Shown here: piece after piece, positions 51,501-62,399 of the stretch
How positions within the stretch are numbered: the stretch's first letter is position 1
How the letters are laid out: each line of letters starts with the position of its first letter
Source: Erythrophleum ivorense
Taxonomy: Eukaryota; Streptophyta; Magnoliopsida; Fabales; Fabaceae
Reading direction: 5' to 3'
DNA length: 64,000 bases
NCBI GenBank assembly: GCA_026724425.1
Contig: JAIUCV010000396.1
Coordinates: forward strand, 310,001-374,000
Made by a program: the position numbers and the translations under genes
The notes under the pieces: model-generated
Told to the model about the DNA's origin: nothing
Seen by the model: only the letters and a program-made list of their open reading frames with translations
The model's database searches: none

Positions 51501-54500
51501 ACATCATCTTGAAAATAACATCTGACTTTTCATTATTCCTTTTTTTTTTTTGCTAAATTACAATGGTTTCAGGTGAAAGATATTAATGCTAGGCTAGAGG
51601 GCATTCAACCAAAAGTTCATTCTTCTGATGGTGTCCCCGGTGGCTTTGTTACTGGAGAAATTAAACCTTTGAGCTTTAATTCCAAGAAAAGTAGTCCAAA
51701 AGCTAAAAGTTCATCAAGGGAGAACTCTATTTTTGCAGGTTAGATTGTCTGCAATTCTTGGACCAGAAATTTTGCTTTGATTTTTGAGAAGTTTGATTTT
51801 CCTTATTTGATTTCATTAGACTAGCACTGAGTGTAATAACTATCCTCTTTTTTGGAACTTCTCTGGAGCTTGCATGTTTATATTGGTATGATTTCACATG
51901 TTTAGCCTGGATGATCATTAGGATTCTACCTTGAATCCATGGTGGTCATGGGATCTGACCAATTTTAGTTGGTAAATAGCAGAAAATTTATTCTGCACCT
52001 CTTCAATGTGAAATATTAAAATGTGCCATGAGATACCAGTGCTAATTGTGCAAAAAATAAGATGATTCTGGTGGTAAAAGTAAAATGAAACCAGGGAGAC
52101 AAAATCACATAAGAGACAATCACCTAGAAAGTCCTACATTGAAAAAATTTTCAAGTTTTATACTGTCAACATATTATGTATAATCTGACAATTATGCTAC
52201 ACTAATCCTTCCCTTCTAGCTAAATTTATGATGTTCTGGTACATTCATTATTGAAAATTTCTTTTTCGTTTTATGTTCAATTATGAGCAGGAGATGGCGA
52301 TGTCACAGAGAAACCCATAGATCCTATCAAGGTGTACTCAGAGAAAGAGTTGATCAGGGAAATTGATAAGATTGCATCTACCCTAGTACCAGAAAAGGAC
52401 TGGTCAATTCGTATTGCTGCTATGCAGAGAGTTGAAGGTCTTGTTTTGGGAGGTTGGTGTTCCCAATTTCCTTTTCAGTAGTACTGGAGTAGTATTGTAT
52501 GCTTATGATGCAATTTAATAAACATATTCTAGTATCTGTTCTTGTGCTTGGTTTGGTAATAGAAACTTTATTTGGATGTTGGATGGGTATTTCAAGTCTA
52601 AATGGGCAAGGAGACTTGCCACTGTAGAATATATTTGATATGATGAGATCAGTGTGAGGAATGCTTTTGTTCTTTATGTGCAAGTACTGAAGTGCTTTAG
52701 TCTTTGTCAACTGAACTATGGCATGAAAGAATTACAGAAATGATCAAATGAATAGGTCTGTGACAAACAATAAAAAGGAAAAGAGAATGCTTGTTGGGCC
52801 CAAAAAAATATAATCTATTGACTGCCACCCATCAACCAATTTTGAGTGCATATAGAGGTACTGTTTATAGGATCCAAGTTCCAAAAAGGACCGGGGCTTA
52901 TTTGATAGTTCCAAACAACAATTGCACTTTTCAAAATTCATTGATCAAAGCCTACAAGTTTATAATCCTATTATTTATGTGAACTCTCTGCTTTGTTTTC
53001 CCTTTTTCTTTCATCATTTTCTTTGACCTTTATTTATGGAAAATTGACTTCTTTTTTATATTTTTTATTGTAACTTTTGTTGATCTATTAAAGGGTATTA
53101 CAATGTATATGTTTTTGTTCAGTGGCATGAAAATTGGACATCTTTTTAATACTTTCCTTATCAGGTGCTGCTGACTATCCATGTTTTCGAGGACTCCTGA
53201 AGCAACTTGTTGGACCTTTAAGCACCCAATTATCAGATCGAAGGTCTAGCATTGTGAAGCAGGTGTATACATTTTCTTTTCTCTCATAATATTTTGTATA
53301 TTAATAAAATTTTTTCTTTATTGGAAAGCAAAGACCTTGTCTATATATCAAAATCTTGTTATAATGCCCTTTTTTTGGGGGTGTGATTTGCTTTGCCCTA
53401 GGCTTGCCATCTAGTGTGCTTTTTGTCAAAGGAACTCTTAGGTGATTTTGAAGTTTGCGCTGAAATGTTCATACCAGTAAGTTTAACTTTTTTTACTTTG
53501 ATTAGCGTGATTGTGGTGCTTTAAGAAATAGTGTTAATCACTAATCAATTCTTGATCTGATGATAAGGTCCTTTTTAAGCTGGTTGTGATTACTGTACTG
53601 GTAATTGCAGAGTCGGCAGATAACTGCATAAAGACGGTATTGTAATCTGCTTAGCTAATTTTCTGCAACTTCTTTCCCCCTTGCTTTATACTGTTTTCAC
53701 CTTGGCCCTCTACTTTCCAGATGTTGCGTAACTGCAAAGTTGCCCGGGTGCTTCCTCGTATAGCTGATTGTGCAAAAAATGATCGCAGTGCAGTACTTCG
53801 TGCAAGGTACGAGTTGTCAACTCTCTGGGATAAAAACGTGGGAGTTTTGGTTTTTCATTTATGCCTTTCATATTGTAGGTGTTGCGAATACGCTCTTTTG
53901 ATATTAGAACAATGGCCTGATGCACCAGAAATTCAGCGATCAGCTGATTTATATGAGGATCTGATCAGGTGTTGTGTTTCAGACGCAATGAGTGAGGTAG
54001 CTTTCATAGTATTAGGTTATTTGATGTTTGGTAAGATATGAATGGTGCATCATGTTTGTCAGCTTTGATGTGCTTTTTTTTTGTGCTCTTCTTTCTGATC
54101 TATTAAGAATTTACCTGAAAATTTCGTGCTTGGACTTCTGTCAGTACTTGGTAGTTTCCTGAATGATTTTGTGGTCTTCCAAGGTCTCTTAGCTAGACCT
54201 ATTATGAAGTAGCTGTTGTACATAAGCAAGGAAGCTAGTGGGCGTCTGGCAGTTGAAGTTGCAGAAAGCGAAGTGAGGGGTTTGCTTAAAATTTTGGCTG
54301 AATTCTTGTAAAATATATAACTTGATGAATTATAGAAATGATACTGAAATTGTGAAAATCCTTGTAAGTTCTATCGATGAGTTAGTTTTATGTATACATC
54401 TGTGTTTATAAGTTCTATTGATGGGTTAGTTTTATGTAAAACATAATAATGAACATTTTTAAAAAAGCTTGTCCTTTTCATTTATCTAAGTTTATTCATT

Positions 54501-57500
54501 TAAAACAGAAGTTTGTCAGCTATGCATATTCATTGACATCATTTTCATGTATGGTGTGAAAGTAATTACAATTATACTTGATAGGTACGGTCGACTGCAA
54601 GGATGTGTTATAGAATGTTTGCAAAAACTTGGCCAGAACGTTCCCGTCGCCTATTTTCGTCCTTTGATCCAGTTATTCAAAGGGTATATGCTTTGAACCA
54701 AGTGTTATTCTTCCTTCATTTTGTTGCTTAAACCATTTTTTTAAAGTGATTGTAACTTGCAGTTAATAAATGAAGAGGATGGAGGAATACATAAGCGACA
54801 TGCTTCACCTTCCATTCGTGACAGAGGCGCACTAGTGTCATTAACTAGCCAAGCCTCTGCTCCTTCTAATCTACCTGGATATGGAACTTCTGCTATTGTT
54901 GCAATGGACAGAAGTTCAAGTTTATCATCGGGGACATCTGTCTCCTCTGGTGTACTTCTTTCACAGGCAAAGTCACTTGGTAAAGGTACAGAACGTAGTT
55001 TGGAAAGTGTGTTGCATGCTAGCAAACAGAAGGTCACTGCTATTGAAAGTATGCTTAGAGGTTTGGATTTGTCTGATAAGCATAATTCTGCTTTCCGGTC
55101 AGCAAGTTTGGATCTAGGTACCAAATAAGTTTGCCTCTTAAATATTTTTCGTTGTACCCAAATTTCAGTACTTGATGCAATGCAATGGTTGATCTTGTTA
55201 GTGGTATAGTTTAAAACTATTTGTCAGTGGCTAAACTTTCCTTTTATTGGTCCTAGTGCAGGAGTTGACCCTCCATCATCTCGTGATCCACCATTCCCTG
55301 CTGCAGTCCCAGCATCTAATCATCTGATAAACTCTTTAACAACAGAATCAATCGTATCTGGTGTCAATAAAGGTAGTAACCAAAATGGCGGTTTGGGTTT
55401 GTCCGACATAATTTCACAAATTCAAGCTTCCAAAAACTCCAGTAAGGTATCATATCATAGTAATGCTAGTATTGAGCCTTTATCTGGACTTTCATCATAC
55501 TCAAGTAAACGGGCTTCTGAAAGATTACAAGAAAGAAATTCTGTTGATGATAACGGCGACATTAGGGAGGCTAGGCGGTTTATGAGCCCCCACATTGATA
55601 GGCAGTATTTGGATACCCCTTATAGAGATGCAAACTTCAGGGATTCACAGAATAGTTATGTGCCTAATTTCCAGAGGCCGCTATTGAGGAAGAATGTAGC
55701 TGGACGTATGTCTGCTGGCCTGAGGAGAAGTTTTGATGATAGCCAACTTTCTCTTGGAGAGGTGTCAAATTATGCAGATGGACCAGCATCTCTCCATGAA
55801 GCTCTGAGTGAAGGACTTAGTTCAGGTTCTGACTGGTCTGCTAGGGTTGCTGCTTTTAATTATCTTCGCTCCCTGTTACAGCAAGGTCCAAGGGGAATTC
55901 AAGAAGTGGTCCAGAATTTTGAGAAGGTAATGAAGTTGTTTTTCCAGCACCTGGATGATCCTCACCATAAAGTTGCACAGGCTGCTCTTTTCACGCTTGC
56001 AGATATTATTTCAGCATGCCGAAAGCCCTTTGAAAGTTACATGGAAAGAATATTACCCCATGTGTTTTCTCGGTTAATTGACCCAAAAGAACTTGTTAGG
56101 CAAACATGCTCAACGACTTTGGAAGTTGTTAGCAGAACTTACAGTATAGATTCTCTCTTACCTGCATTACTGCGCTCACTCGATGAACAAAGGTCTCCAA
56201 AGGCAAAATTGGCTGTTATTGAGTTTGCAATCAGTTCCTTTAACAAGCATTCAGTAAGTCCAGAAGGTGCTGCCAATACTGGCATTCTAAAATCATGGCT
56301 TGCCAAATTAACTCCATTGGTTCATGACAAAAATACAAAGCTTAAAGAAGCAGCCATTACGTGCATTATATCAGTGTACTCTCACTTTGATTCGACTGCA
56401 CTTCTGAATTTTATTCTTAGTTTGTCAGTTGAAGAACAAAATTCATTGAGACGAGCCCTTAAACAATACACTCCTCGCATTGAAGTAGACCTAGTGAACT
56501 ATCTGCAGAACAAGAAGGAGAGACAACGCTCCAAGTCTTCCTATGATCCATCTGATGTTGGAACATCCTCTGAAGAGGGATATGTTGGTTTGTCAAGGAA
56601 AGCTAATTACGTTGGAAGGTATTCTGCTGGTTTCCTCGATAGTGATGGTGGTAGGAAGTGGAGTTCCCAAGATTCAACCCTGGTTAAAGCCAGTCTTTGC
56701 CAAGCAGCTTCTGGTGAAAATCAGGAATATTCATATCAAAATTTTGAGGCTGATTCTACTAGTGGTATTCTTTGTTCAAAAAATAAAGATCTTGCTTCTG
56801 CAGTCAATCCGATGGGCCAAAATTTTGGCTCTCATAACAGCCAACTTGGACATTTAGATAGTAGCATGAACTTTGAGGGTCTATCAATTCCTCATCTGGA
56901 TGTTAATGATCTGATGTCCTTAGAACATTTAAATTTAAATGTTTCTGAAGGCTTTGGACATGAAAAAGAAGATCCTCCCGAACTGGACCTTAATCATCGC
57001 TCAACTGAAGCTGTGAAGATTAACTCCTCGAAAGATGCAGAGCCTGGCATTCCTCAAATTCTTCATCTGGTGAGTTGTGCTACTAATAGAGGATGAGTTG
57101 GCTTTGTAACTTCTTTAGATAAAAAGAAAAGACTCTATTACAGAGAGAGTGTGTGCAGGGAGGAATGATATCGTAGAGTAGGAAAATAAAGCAAGAAAAA
57201 GAATTAACCAGTGCAAAAGAATGGCCCTATCCCTTTGCAGAAAGATAAAAATCCCTCCCAAAAAGATGCCATCAGCTTTAACCCATTAGGAGGCCGAGAA
57301 CACTAGTCTCTCAGTCTGTCCCATGGGAGATATAATGGCTGAAATAGCATTACACTCCAACTAAAGACACCAAACACCAGTGAAAAGTGCAGTTCCATAA
57401 AACTTATTCATACTTACCTTTCCAAAAACCTAGAAACAGTAGTAAGAAAGCTGTCTGATGTGGTGAGGCCAATCCAAAACTCCCATAAAGCATTGAAGAA

Positions 57501-60500
57501 TATGTTCTGCCACTGCCAACCCACTTCATAATGTAAAAACAAGTGGCTACTAGATTCTGAACTTACTGCAGAAACTACAGATATCAGGAGACAAAAGCTA
57601 TTTGTGGCCTACAGGCATGTAACAGATCATTTATTCTTTAGCTTATGTCAACTGATAAGATGCAGCTGTTACTTTGTGTAGATATTCAGTGGGGGTCATG
57701 GAAGTCCTATTTCAAGCAGGCGGACTGCACTTCAACAGTTAATTGAAGCTTCTACAGAAAATGATCATTCTATTTGGACTAATGTATGTTCAATTTGATA
57801 TTTGATTATCTAATCTCCTTCCTGGCCCCAAGTTGTATATAAATCTGTGGTAATGACAAAGTGCAAACTGTTTTGGAATGGAAGAGCTAGACCTTTCATA
57901 TTTGTGAATTTTTACTTACAGTTTGAATGCAATTAACTGTGAGACTGACTGATAGATATGTTTTATCAGTTAAAAAAAAAATTATGTAATCCATTCTATT
58001 AGGTTAAACAACATTAAACTATAATTTTAGATTTGTTCACTTTATGAAATGATAGTTTCATGGTGCACTTGCAGTACTTTAATCAGATCCTGACAGTTGT
58101 GCTTGAGGTGTTGGATGATTTGGACTCCCCACTTAGAGAGCTTGCTCTTTCACTAATAGTTGAAATGTTAAAAAACCAGGTTCTTATTTCTTTGGTGCCA
58201 TTCTTTGTTCTTGTTGTGTCATATACTTGCTTATATTAATACTTGTTGGAAATTATGTCTATTTTAATTAAGTTGTTTTTAGTTGTTTATGGATCCGCTT
58301 CTATGTATTTAGGATTAGCTTAAGTGTTCTATTTTGATTAGGATAAAATTAGTTAAGTGCTCTGTTTTGATCAAGATAGAATTAGTATTAAGTTACATCT
58401 TTTAGTTGAAATAGAAGTCTTCTCTCCTCTTATCATCTATATATGTACATGATTGCTATTCAATAAAATAAGTTTAAAGATTATTAAACCTTGAATTTCT
58501 ACACAGTATCAAAGTCTCATTGGCTTGAACTAAACCCATGCCTAAATACAACTACCGAACCCTTTTGAATAATGAAACCCTTGGATCAACCACAAAGATG
58601 ACTTATCAAAGTTTTCCAACCGCCCCTGACACCACATCAATCTTGATTACAAGTTAGAGACTTAATGGGAGCAACTATCTTCAATGGAGTCAATCTGTTC
58701 TCATGTTTATCTGTGGGAAGGGGAAGGAGGACTACCTATATGGCAAAGGTTGCCATCCTGAGATAAGTGACACCAACTACAAAATTCGGCATGCTTAGAA
58801 TCACATGGTGATGACTTAGTTGGTTAATTCAATCATGCTTAAGATAGGAAAAATTTTCTCTTTTATAAGACGGCTCATAAGATTTGGGAAACTGCTCAAG
58901 AGTCATATTCAGCTCAAGAGAATGTTGCTCAAGTGTTTGAGATTAAAAGCTAGATATATGAGCTAAAATAAGGGTAGATGCTTGTACACCAATACTTAAA
59001 CACACTTACACGTTACCGGCTACAATTGGATGTGTTGGAGAATCACGTATGGGAATGCACTACTAATGTAGCAAACTACAAAAAGATTGTTGAGAAGCGC
59101 CGAATTTATAAATTTCTTATGGACTTCAATAACACATTTGATGAGATATGTGGAAGGATACTTGATATAATACCTCTACTTTCAACTAAAGTTGTGTTTT
59201 CAGAAGCAAGGCACAAGGAAAGTTGAAGGAAGTTGATGAAAAGCTCCAGAAATACTCTTACTCAAGATGTAGCCATTGCACTGGCAGCATGTGGCCCAAC
59301 AACTAACAATAATGATAAAAGGTTGAAAAGATAGGGAAAACTATAGTGCAACTACTGCCAAAAAAATGGTCACACCAAGGAGGTTTGCTGAAAAATTCAT
59401 TGCATGCCACCAAATTGGAAGCCAACAAGGAGATGAGAACCATAAGTTATTGGTGAGCAATGAAAAAATGACTCAGACTAAGACCAATCCTTTTACCAAA
59501 GAACAATGGAAGTTATTATAAAAACCACTTGAAAACAAGGACTAGAACATTGACCCAAAAAACAAAGAAAGTTGTGAGTTTTAGTGCTTTTGTTCAAGCA
59601 AGAATTGGTCTTGAAGAAAACAACTAGTAATGCTAGAAGAATAGTTCTAAATTGGGAATAACTAGCTTGAGGAGGGGTGTTGGAAATTACATCTATTTTA
59701 ATTAAGTTGTTTTAAATTATTTTATTTGTTTTGTTTTAATTAAAGCTTATTTGTTTTATAATTATTTTTGGATAATGCTTCTATACGTTTAGCGTTTGTT
59801 TAAATATCCTATGTTGATGAGAATAAAATTAGTTTAAGTGTTCTGTTTTGATGAGAATAGAATTAGTATTAAGGTACGTTTTTTAGTTGGAGTATAAATC
59901 TGCTCTCCTTTTATCTTCTATATGTATACATGGTTGCTATTCAATGAATAAGTTTTGAGGATTATTAAAACTTGTAACCATATGTTAGCTCTCAGGCATT
60001 TTTGGGACTGACAATTGTATGATACGAGGGTTTCTTTATTTTTTTCCCCCCAGAAAGGTGCCATGGAAGATTCAGTTGAGCTTGTAATTGAAAAGCTGCT
60101 TCATGTTACAAAGGATACTGTTCCCAAGGTAGCTGAATTTATCAACTTTTTACTGTAGCCGTTCACTGTTCCTAGTCTCAACCTCTTCAATTCTTTATTT
60201 AGGTCTCAAATGAAGCAGAGCACTGCCTGACTATTGTTTTATCTCAGTATGATCCATTCAGATGTTTAAGTGTATGTATTCCTTAATTTTTCTACTTTGT
60301 TGCCTCCCTCATGTTTGTAAAACGTTCATGAGAGAGAGAGGGGGAAGTTTGCTTTGTTAACTTTAAGCTGATGCTCAGAGTTTGGAACGTTTCAGGTTAT
60401 TGTCCCTTTACTGGTTACTGAGGATGAGAAAACTCTTGTTACTTGCATAAATTGCTTGACAAAGGTATTTGTCTTCAGCAACCTTTTGTCAGTGTTGCAA

Positions 60501-61750
60501 TTGCACCAAGTGATGGTTTCTTATAAACCTCATTTTAATCTAATTTCACTTTTATATATATTCTTTTTAATTGAACTCTGTGTTTGGGAAAGAAAGAACC
60601 TATTTTTGCACAAATTAAATTTACATTATTGATATGTATCTTGTTTAACATGTGCTATTCCTGTCTTCAGCTTGTTGGCCGGCTTTCTCAGGAGGAATTG
60701 ATGGCTCAATTACCCTCTTTTCTGCCTGCTCTCTTTGAAGCTTTTGGAAACCAGAGTGCAGATGTTCGTAAGGTATTAGGTCCCTGTGTGCAGCAGTCAT
60801 TAATTTCTCGTCCTCTACTTTATACATCTTATTAGGTGGTAAAAAATTCCTATCATCAAGGAGTACCATTAAATGTTGTATGTAGTTATAGCTAATTCAT
60901 GTGCTACCTGGACATTAGATGCTTTAGCTTGCTTCGGTGATATCAGCTGGTCTTGGAAAACTGGCTTTTAAAAAATTTTTAAAAGGTGAAATGAGTCTCA
61001 AAGTCGCAGGGCTTTTCATGATTGGGGAAATGTTTATTTGTGTTCATTAATCACTGAAGATCTATTATCAGGGATAACTATGGGCCATGTGGAATAATCG
61101 CACCTGTTTCTATCATTCCTTCGTGGAAGTTGAGTTCAATCTGAGACTAGATCATTTTACTAGAACTTTTCTTAGATGGTCAATTAGTTTTAGGTGTGCT
61201 TTGAAACCCAATTGGGATGGATGCAAGGATAATACTTATGCTAGGAAGTTGCCCTTCCTATTGTATTTCAGTTTTGATGGTTCTGTGTACTTGAGCCACA
61301 TAAACTTGCTTTGCACCTTCCTTTATGGTGGAAAATATGATTAGTCAACTGCTCTCTGTGATCCTTTTAAGTTCAAACACTGAGCATGGATTTTAGTCAT
61401 CCTTCGAGATGACGTACTAATAATATACACGAGGGGGATAATAAATGTCACTGGCTCTACCTAATAATTTTATTTTCTGAAAGCGTGGGAGGATCGGTTT
61501 TACTCTCGTTGCATGTAGAGCCTTTTCACCCACTCTCTATATCTAGTCTTACATCATTCTCATAATATGTTTACGTTGGATGGTACAGACCGTTGTTTTC
61601 TGTCTAGTGGATATATATATCATGCTTGGGAAGGCATTCATGCCATACTTGCAAGGGCTTAATAGCACACAGTTGAAGTTGGTCACCATTTATGCAAATC
61701 GAATCTCACAGGCCAGGACAGGCACGCCAATTGACGCCACTCATGGTTAG
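36594..61750 (+). CDS. CLASP: CLIP-associated protein CLASP, microtubule-binding
   Basis: Exons: 36594-36926, 50565-50720, 50821-50883, 51322-51390, 51573-51738, 52291-52452, 53165-53262, 53402-53476, 53568-53636, 53721-53806, 53879-53996, 54585-54683, 54763-55117, 55262-57069, 57682-57783, 58075-58179, 60054-60128, 60203-60271, 60396-60464, 60671-60772 and 61589-61750. The sum is 4341 nt (1446 aa), close to the plant family length. HEAT/TOG-type arrays lie at about residues 1-230 (MEEVLELARAKDTKERMAGV), 263-500 (CLASP_N), 793-1020 (DWSARVAAFNYLRSLLQQGP) and 1220-1446 (ending YANRISQARTGTPIDATHG). Low-complexity Ser-rich linkers, which usually carry microtubule contacts, lie between. Family knowledge: stabilises cortical microtubules, guides them round cell edges, and links to auxin transport through SNX1. 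The start matches the conserved N-terminus; an in-frame upstream ATG at 36453 is probably leader. Intron 1 is 13.6 kb because of transposons. Confidence 0.92.
37723..38150 (-). repeat. 3' LTR of the gypsy element
   Basis: On the plus strand it begins TGTTGTAACCC and ends GGGCCCATTA. The terminal TG of the element strand has become TA. Its partner is 49022-49449. Confidence 0.85.
38155..40181 (-). pseudogene. Gypsy RNase H, integrase and chromodomain part
   Basis: Minus-strand fragments in order: the end of RT/start of RNase H at 40181-39802 (LRGFLRLKDYYKKF, FEQLKTAM), the integrase core at 39268-39011 (WEDISMDFVVGLPKS, MVDRFIKYGHFIPL), integrase and its C-terminal part at 38983-38366 (SSRYHPESNGQMEVVNRSLE, VGDMVYLKLKPYKL), then chromodomain-like sequence. 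Stops and frame changes occur around 38995, 39300-39790 and in the RNase H region, so it is non-functional. Confidence 0.8.
40182..40400 (-). repeat. 3' LTR of the nested copia element
   Basis: About 219 bp, starting TTGACACAAATTGAG on the plus strand and ending near GATCGCTAAC. It is shorter than its partner by a small indel. Confidence 0.75.
40409..41500 (-). pseudogene. Copia RT (3' half) and RNase H
   Basis: The minus strand gives the RT catalytic box LLIYVDDIIVTA at 41452-41228 and its upstream ALYRLNQSPQAWF. Then comes the RT tail (MHYPKESHLRVVHKILQYLK, YTDADYVGS) at 41017-40790, and RNase H with LYCDNKSSINI and the usual end (THKHIEIDRHFIKEKLD in worn form, QFADVFTKGL) at 40753-40409. 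Several stops separate these blocks. Confidence 0.82.
41521..42462. mobile_element. PIF/Harbinger-like non-autonomous element in the copia RT
   Basis: The termini GGTCTCGTTTGGTA (left) and AGCTTTGTTTGGTA (reverse-complemented right) pair at 10 of 14 positions. TTA flanks it on both sides (41518-41520 and 42463-42465), the 3-bp target of PIF/Harbinger. The insertion falls inside the copia RT coding sequence, just upstream of the conserved ALY-RL-QSP-AW block; removing it with one TTA puts the two halves back in frame, which fixes the borders precisely. At 942 bp it is long for a MITE. The interior ORF at 42019-42249 resembles no transposase. Confidence 0.78.
42463..44600 (-). pseudogene. Copia integrase region and start of RT
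   Basis: Minus-strand 44500-44003 carries the GAG-pre-integrase segment (LKNILHVLKLCTNLISIQKL, then WLHYLCLGHPSFNII and CETCKLAKHKHSSF). Integrase core pieces follow to about 43500, then a Pro/Leu-rich linker (43267-42830), and the beginning of RT to 42466. Multiple stops are present. Confidence 0.75.
44860..45680 (-). pseudogene. Copia gag with zinc knuckle
   Basis: Minus strand. A UBN2-type gag helix region is visible at 45307-45122 (LLKSLRQKLDHYQCIQIKC, KNMIYEFLASLN), followed by a CCHC knuckle CAYCKKPHHTKEKC near 44932-44885. The frame changes several times. Confidence 0.72.
46148..46375 (-). repeat. 5' LTR of the nested copia element
   Basis: About 228 bp. On the minus strand it runs into the primer site TAGTATTAGAACC at its inner edge. 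Confidence 0.75.
46376..46900 (-). pseudogene. Gypsy reverse transcriptase (5' part)
   Basis: Minus strand 46882-46381 carries RT blocks in order: YPIPIIDKLLDELGGATLFS, then FGLLNAPFTFQ, the catalytic box as FFDDILIYS (F in place of the usual Y), and LDYLGHIIS, ending at WPTPRD where the copia element cuts in. The continuation is at 40181 and below. Upstream (46900-47170) the RT start is present in broken frames. Confidence 0.82.
47180..48980 (-). pseudogene. Gypsy gag and aspartic protease
   Basis: Minus strand 48885-48490 is the retrotransposon gag region (LEHPIFSGKDLIGWTFKAEI, GLEGKALNWFQWF). 48359-47652 has further gag, a single zinc knuckle (LCFKCGETFSSNHKCK) and the start of the protease with LIDSGATHNFL. 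47617-47180 repeats that protease start as LIDNSATHNFL and then continues through the rest of the domain. The doubled start comes from a 109-bp tandem duplication that shifts the frame. An extra stop near 48362 breaks gag. Confidence 0.82.
47515..47732. repeat. 109-bp tandem duplication in the gypsy protease
   Basis: CTACAGTAATAGAGTAGCAC occurs at 47515 and at 47624. The two 109-bp units match except for a few transitions. Because 109 is not a multiple of three, the duplication throws the protease out of frame. Confidence 0.92.
49022..49449 (-). repeat. 5' LTR of the gypsy element
   Basis: On the plus strand it begins TGTTGTAGCC and ends GAGCCCATCA. Intact TG...CA termini. It is followed by GCTGC, the putative target duplication. 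Confidence 0.87.
57070..57681 (+). other. CLASP intron 14
   Basis: A 612-bp intron, A-rich and less T-rich than its neighbours in the part 57120-57600. This might reflect an old insertion (its reverse strand vaguely resembles retroelement sequence), but I cannot identify a family. Confidence 0.4.
58244..58505 (+). repeat. 5' LTR of the gag-only copia element
   Basis: Begins TGTTGGAAAT and ends CTACACA, directly followed by the primer site. Partner 59678-59980. Confidence 0.8.
58560..59650 (+). pseudogene. Copia gag remnant with CCHC knuckle
   Basis: The frame at 58978-59226 gives QYLNTLTRYRLQLDVLENHV and KRRIYKFLMDFNNTFDEICG, the UBN2-type gag helices. Near 59347-59388 a CCHC knuckle CNYCQKNGHTKEVC follows. 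Upstream, 58670-58740 resembles the gag start (NYLQWSQSVLMFICGKGKEDYL). Stops interrupt all parts. The knuckle resembles that of the copia element in intron 1. Confidence 0.75.
59678..59980 (+). repeat. 3' LTR of the gag-only copia element
   Basis: Begins TGTTGGAAATTACATC after a purine tract; ends near CTTGTAACCA. About 40 bp longer than the left LTR because of an AT-rich insertion near 59710-59755. Confidence 0.78.
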
Positions 61751-62399
61751 CAGTATCATTGGGAAGAAAAATTTTCGGTTTGGGATCTTGTCTTCTTGAT
61801 TGTTGTGTATTTTGTATATCGTGTGCATGAGTTTTACCGGGGGGTTTTCTTTGTTTTTTTTCATTCCCAGCTTCTATAAATATTTTTTTTTCCTCCCTTT
61901 TTCCCTGCCAATGTTTGTTGATTTGGAGAGTGGTGGTGGTGGAATACAGTGCGATAATTGTAATCAACATTGAGAGAACAATATTGATTGTATTAAATGG
62001 TGTTGGAGAAAAAGCTCATAGTTTGCAGTTACTTGAATATTTTGGTTTAAGGTGTCTTCTATATTTTTTGGGGTTGCTTTTCTGTAAATTTTTTTTGGCG
62101 TGAAGTATGGAGGCCAGAGGCCCAAGAAAAGGAGCCTACACTGAAACTACACGGGATATGAAAATTCCCATCATATCAGCAAGCCAGTTGTCATACTATT
62201 AGGGGATTGGCATAAGTAACCAACCCAATCTCATGATTATATCTTAAATTGGCGAGATAATCAGTGTATATTAGTTTATCTCCACTTGTGTTGTATTCTA
62301 ATTTTCTAATTACTTTTGGTCAAAATCTCGAGAAATGAAAATGCTATGCAAGTCAGTGTTGGGATAAGGCACGAATAGACCTTGCACTAATAGTTTAGA
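61751..62399 (+). other. CLASP 3' UTR and flank
   Basis: T-rich sequence after the CLASP stop codon with no further coding signal. No clear polyadenylation hexamer can be singled out. Confidence 0.5.

Larger units (their letters stand above)
58244..59980 (+). mobile_element. Small gag-only Ty1/copia derivative in CLASP intron 16
   Basis: LTRs at 58244-58505 and 59678-59980 share TGTTGGAAATTA, TCTATTTTAATTAAGTTGTT and AGAATTAGTATTAAG; the right one carries an extra AT-rich stretch. After the left LTR comes CAGTATCAAAGTCTC, a primer site like that of initiator-Met tRNA. Before the right LTR is the purine tract GAGGAGGGG. Only gag-like sequence lies between; no integrase or RT is present. The total is about 1.74 kb. 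The element is in the same direction as CLASP. I could not fix a clean target duplication. Confidence 0.82.

Noticed and set aside
54741..55124. 127-codon minus-strand ORF opposite CLASP
   Set aside because: It lies antisense to CLASP exon 13, whose translation is conserved; it is a shadow frame.
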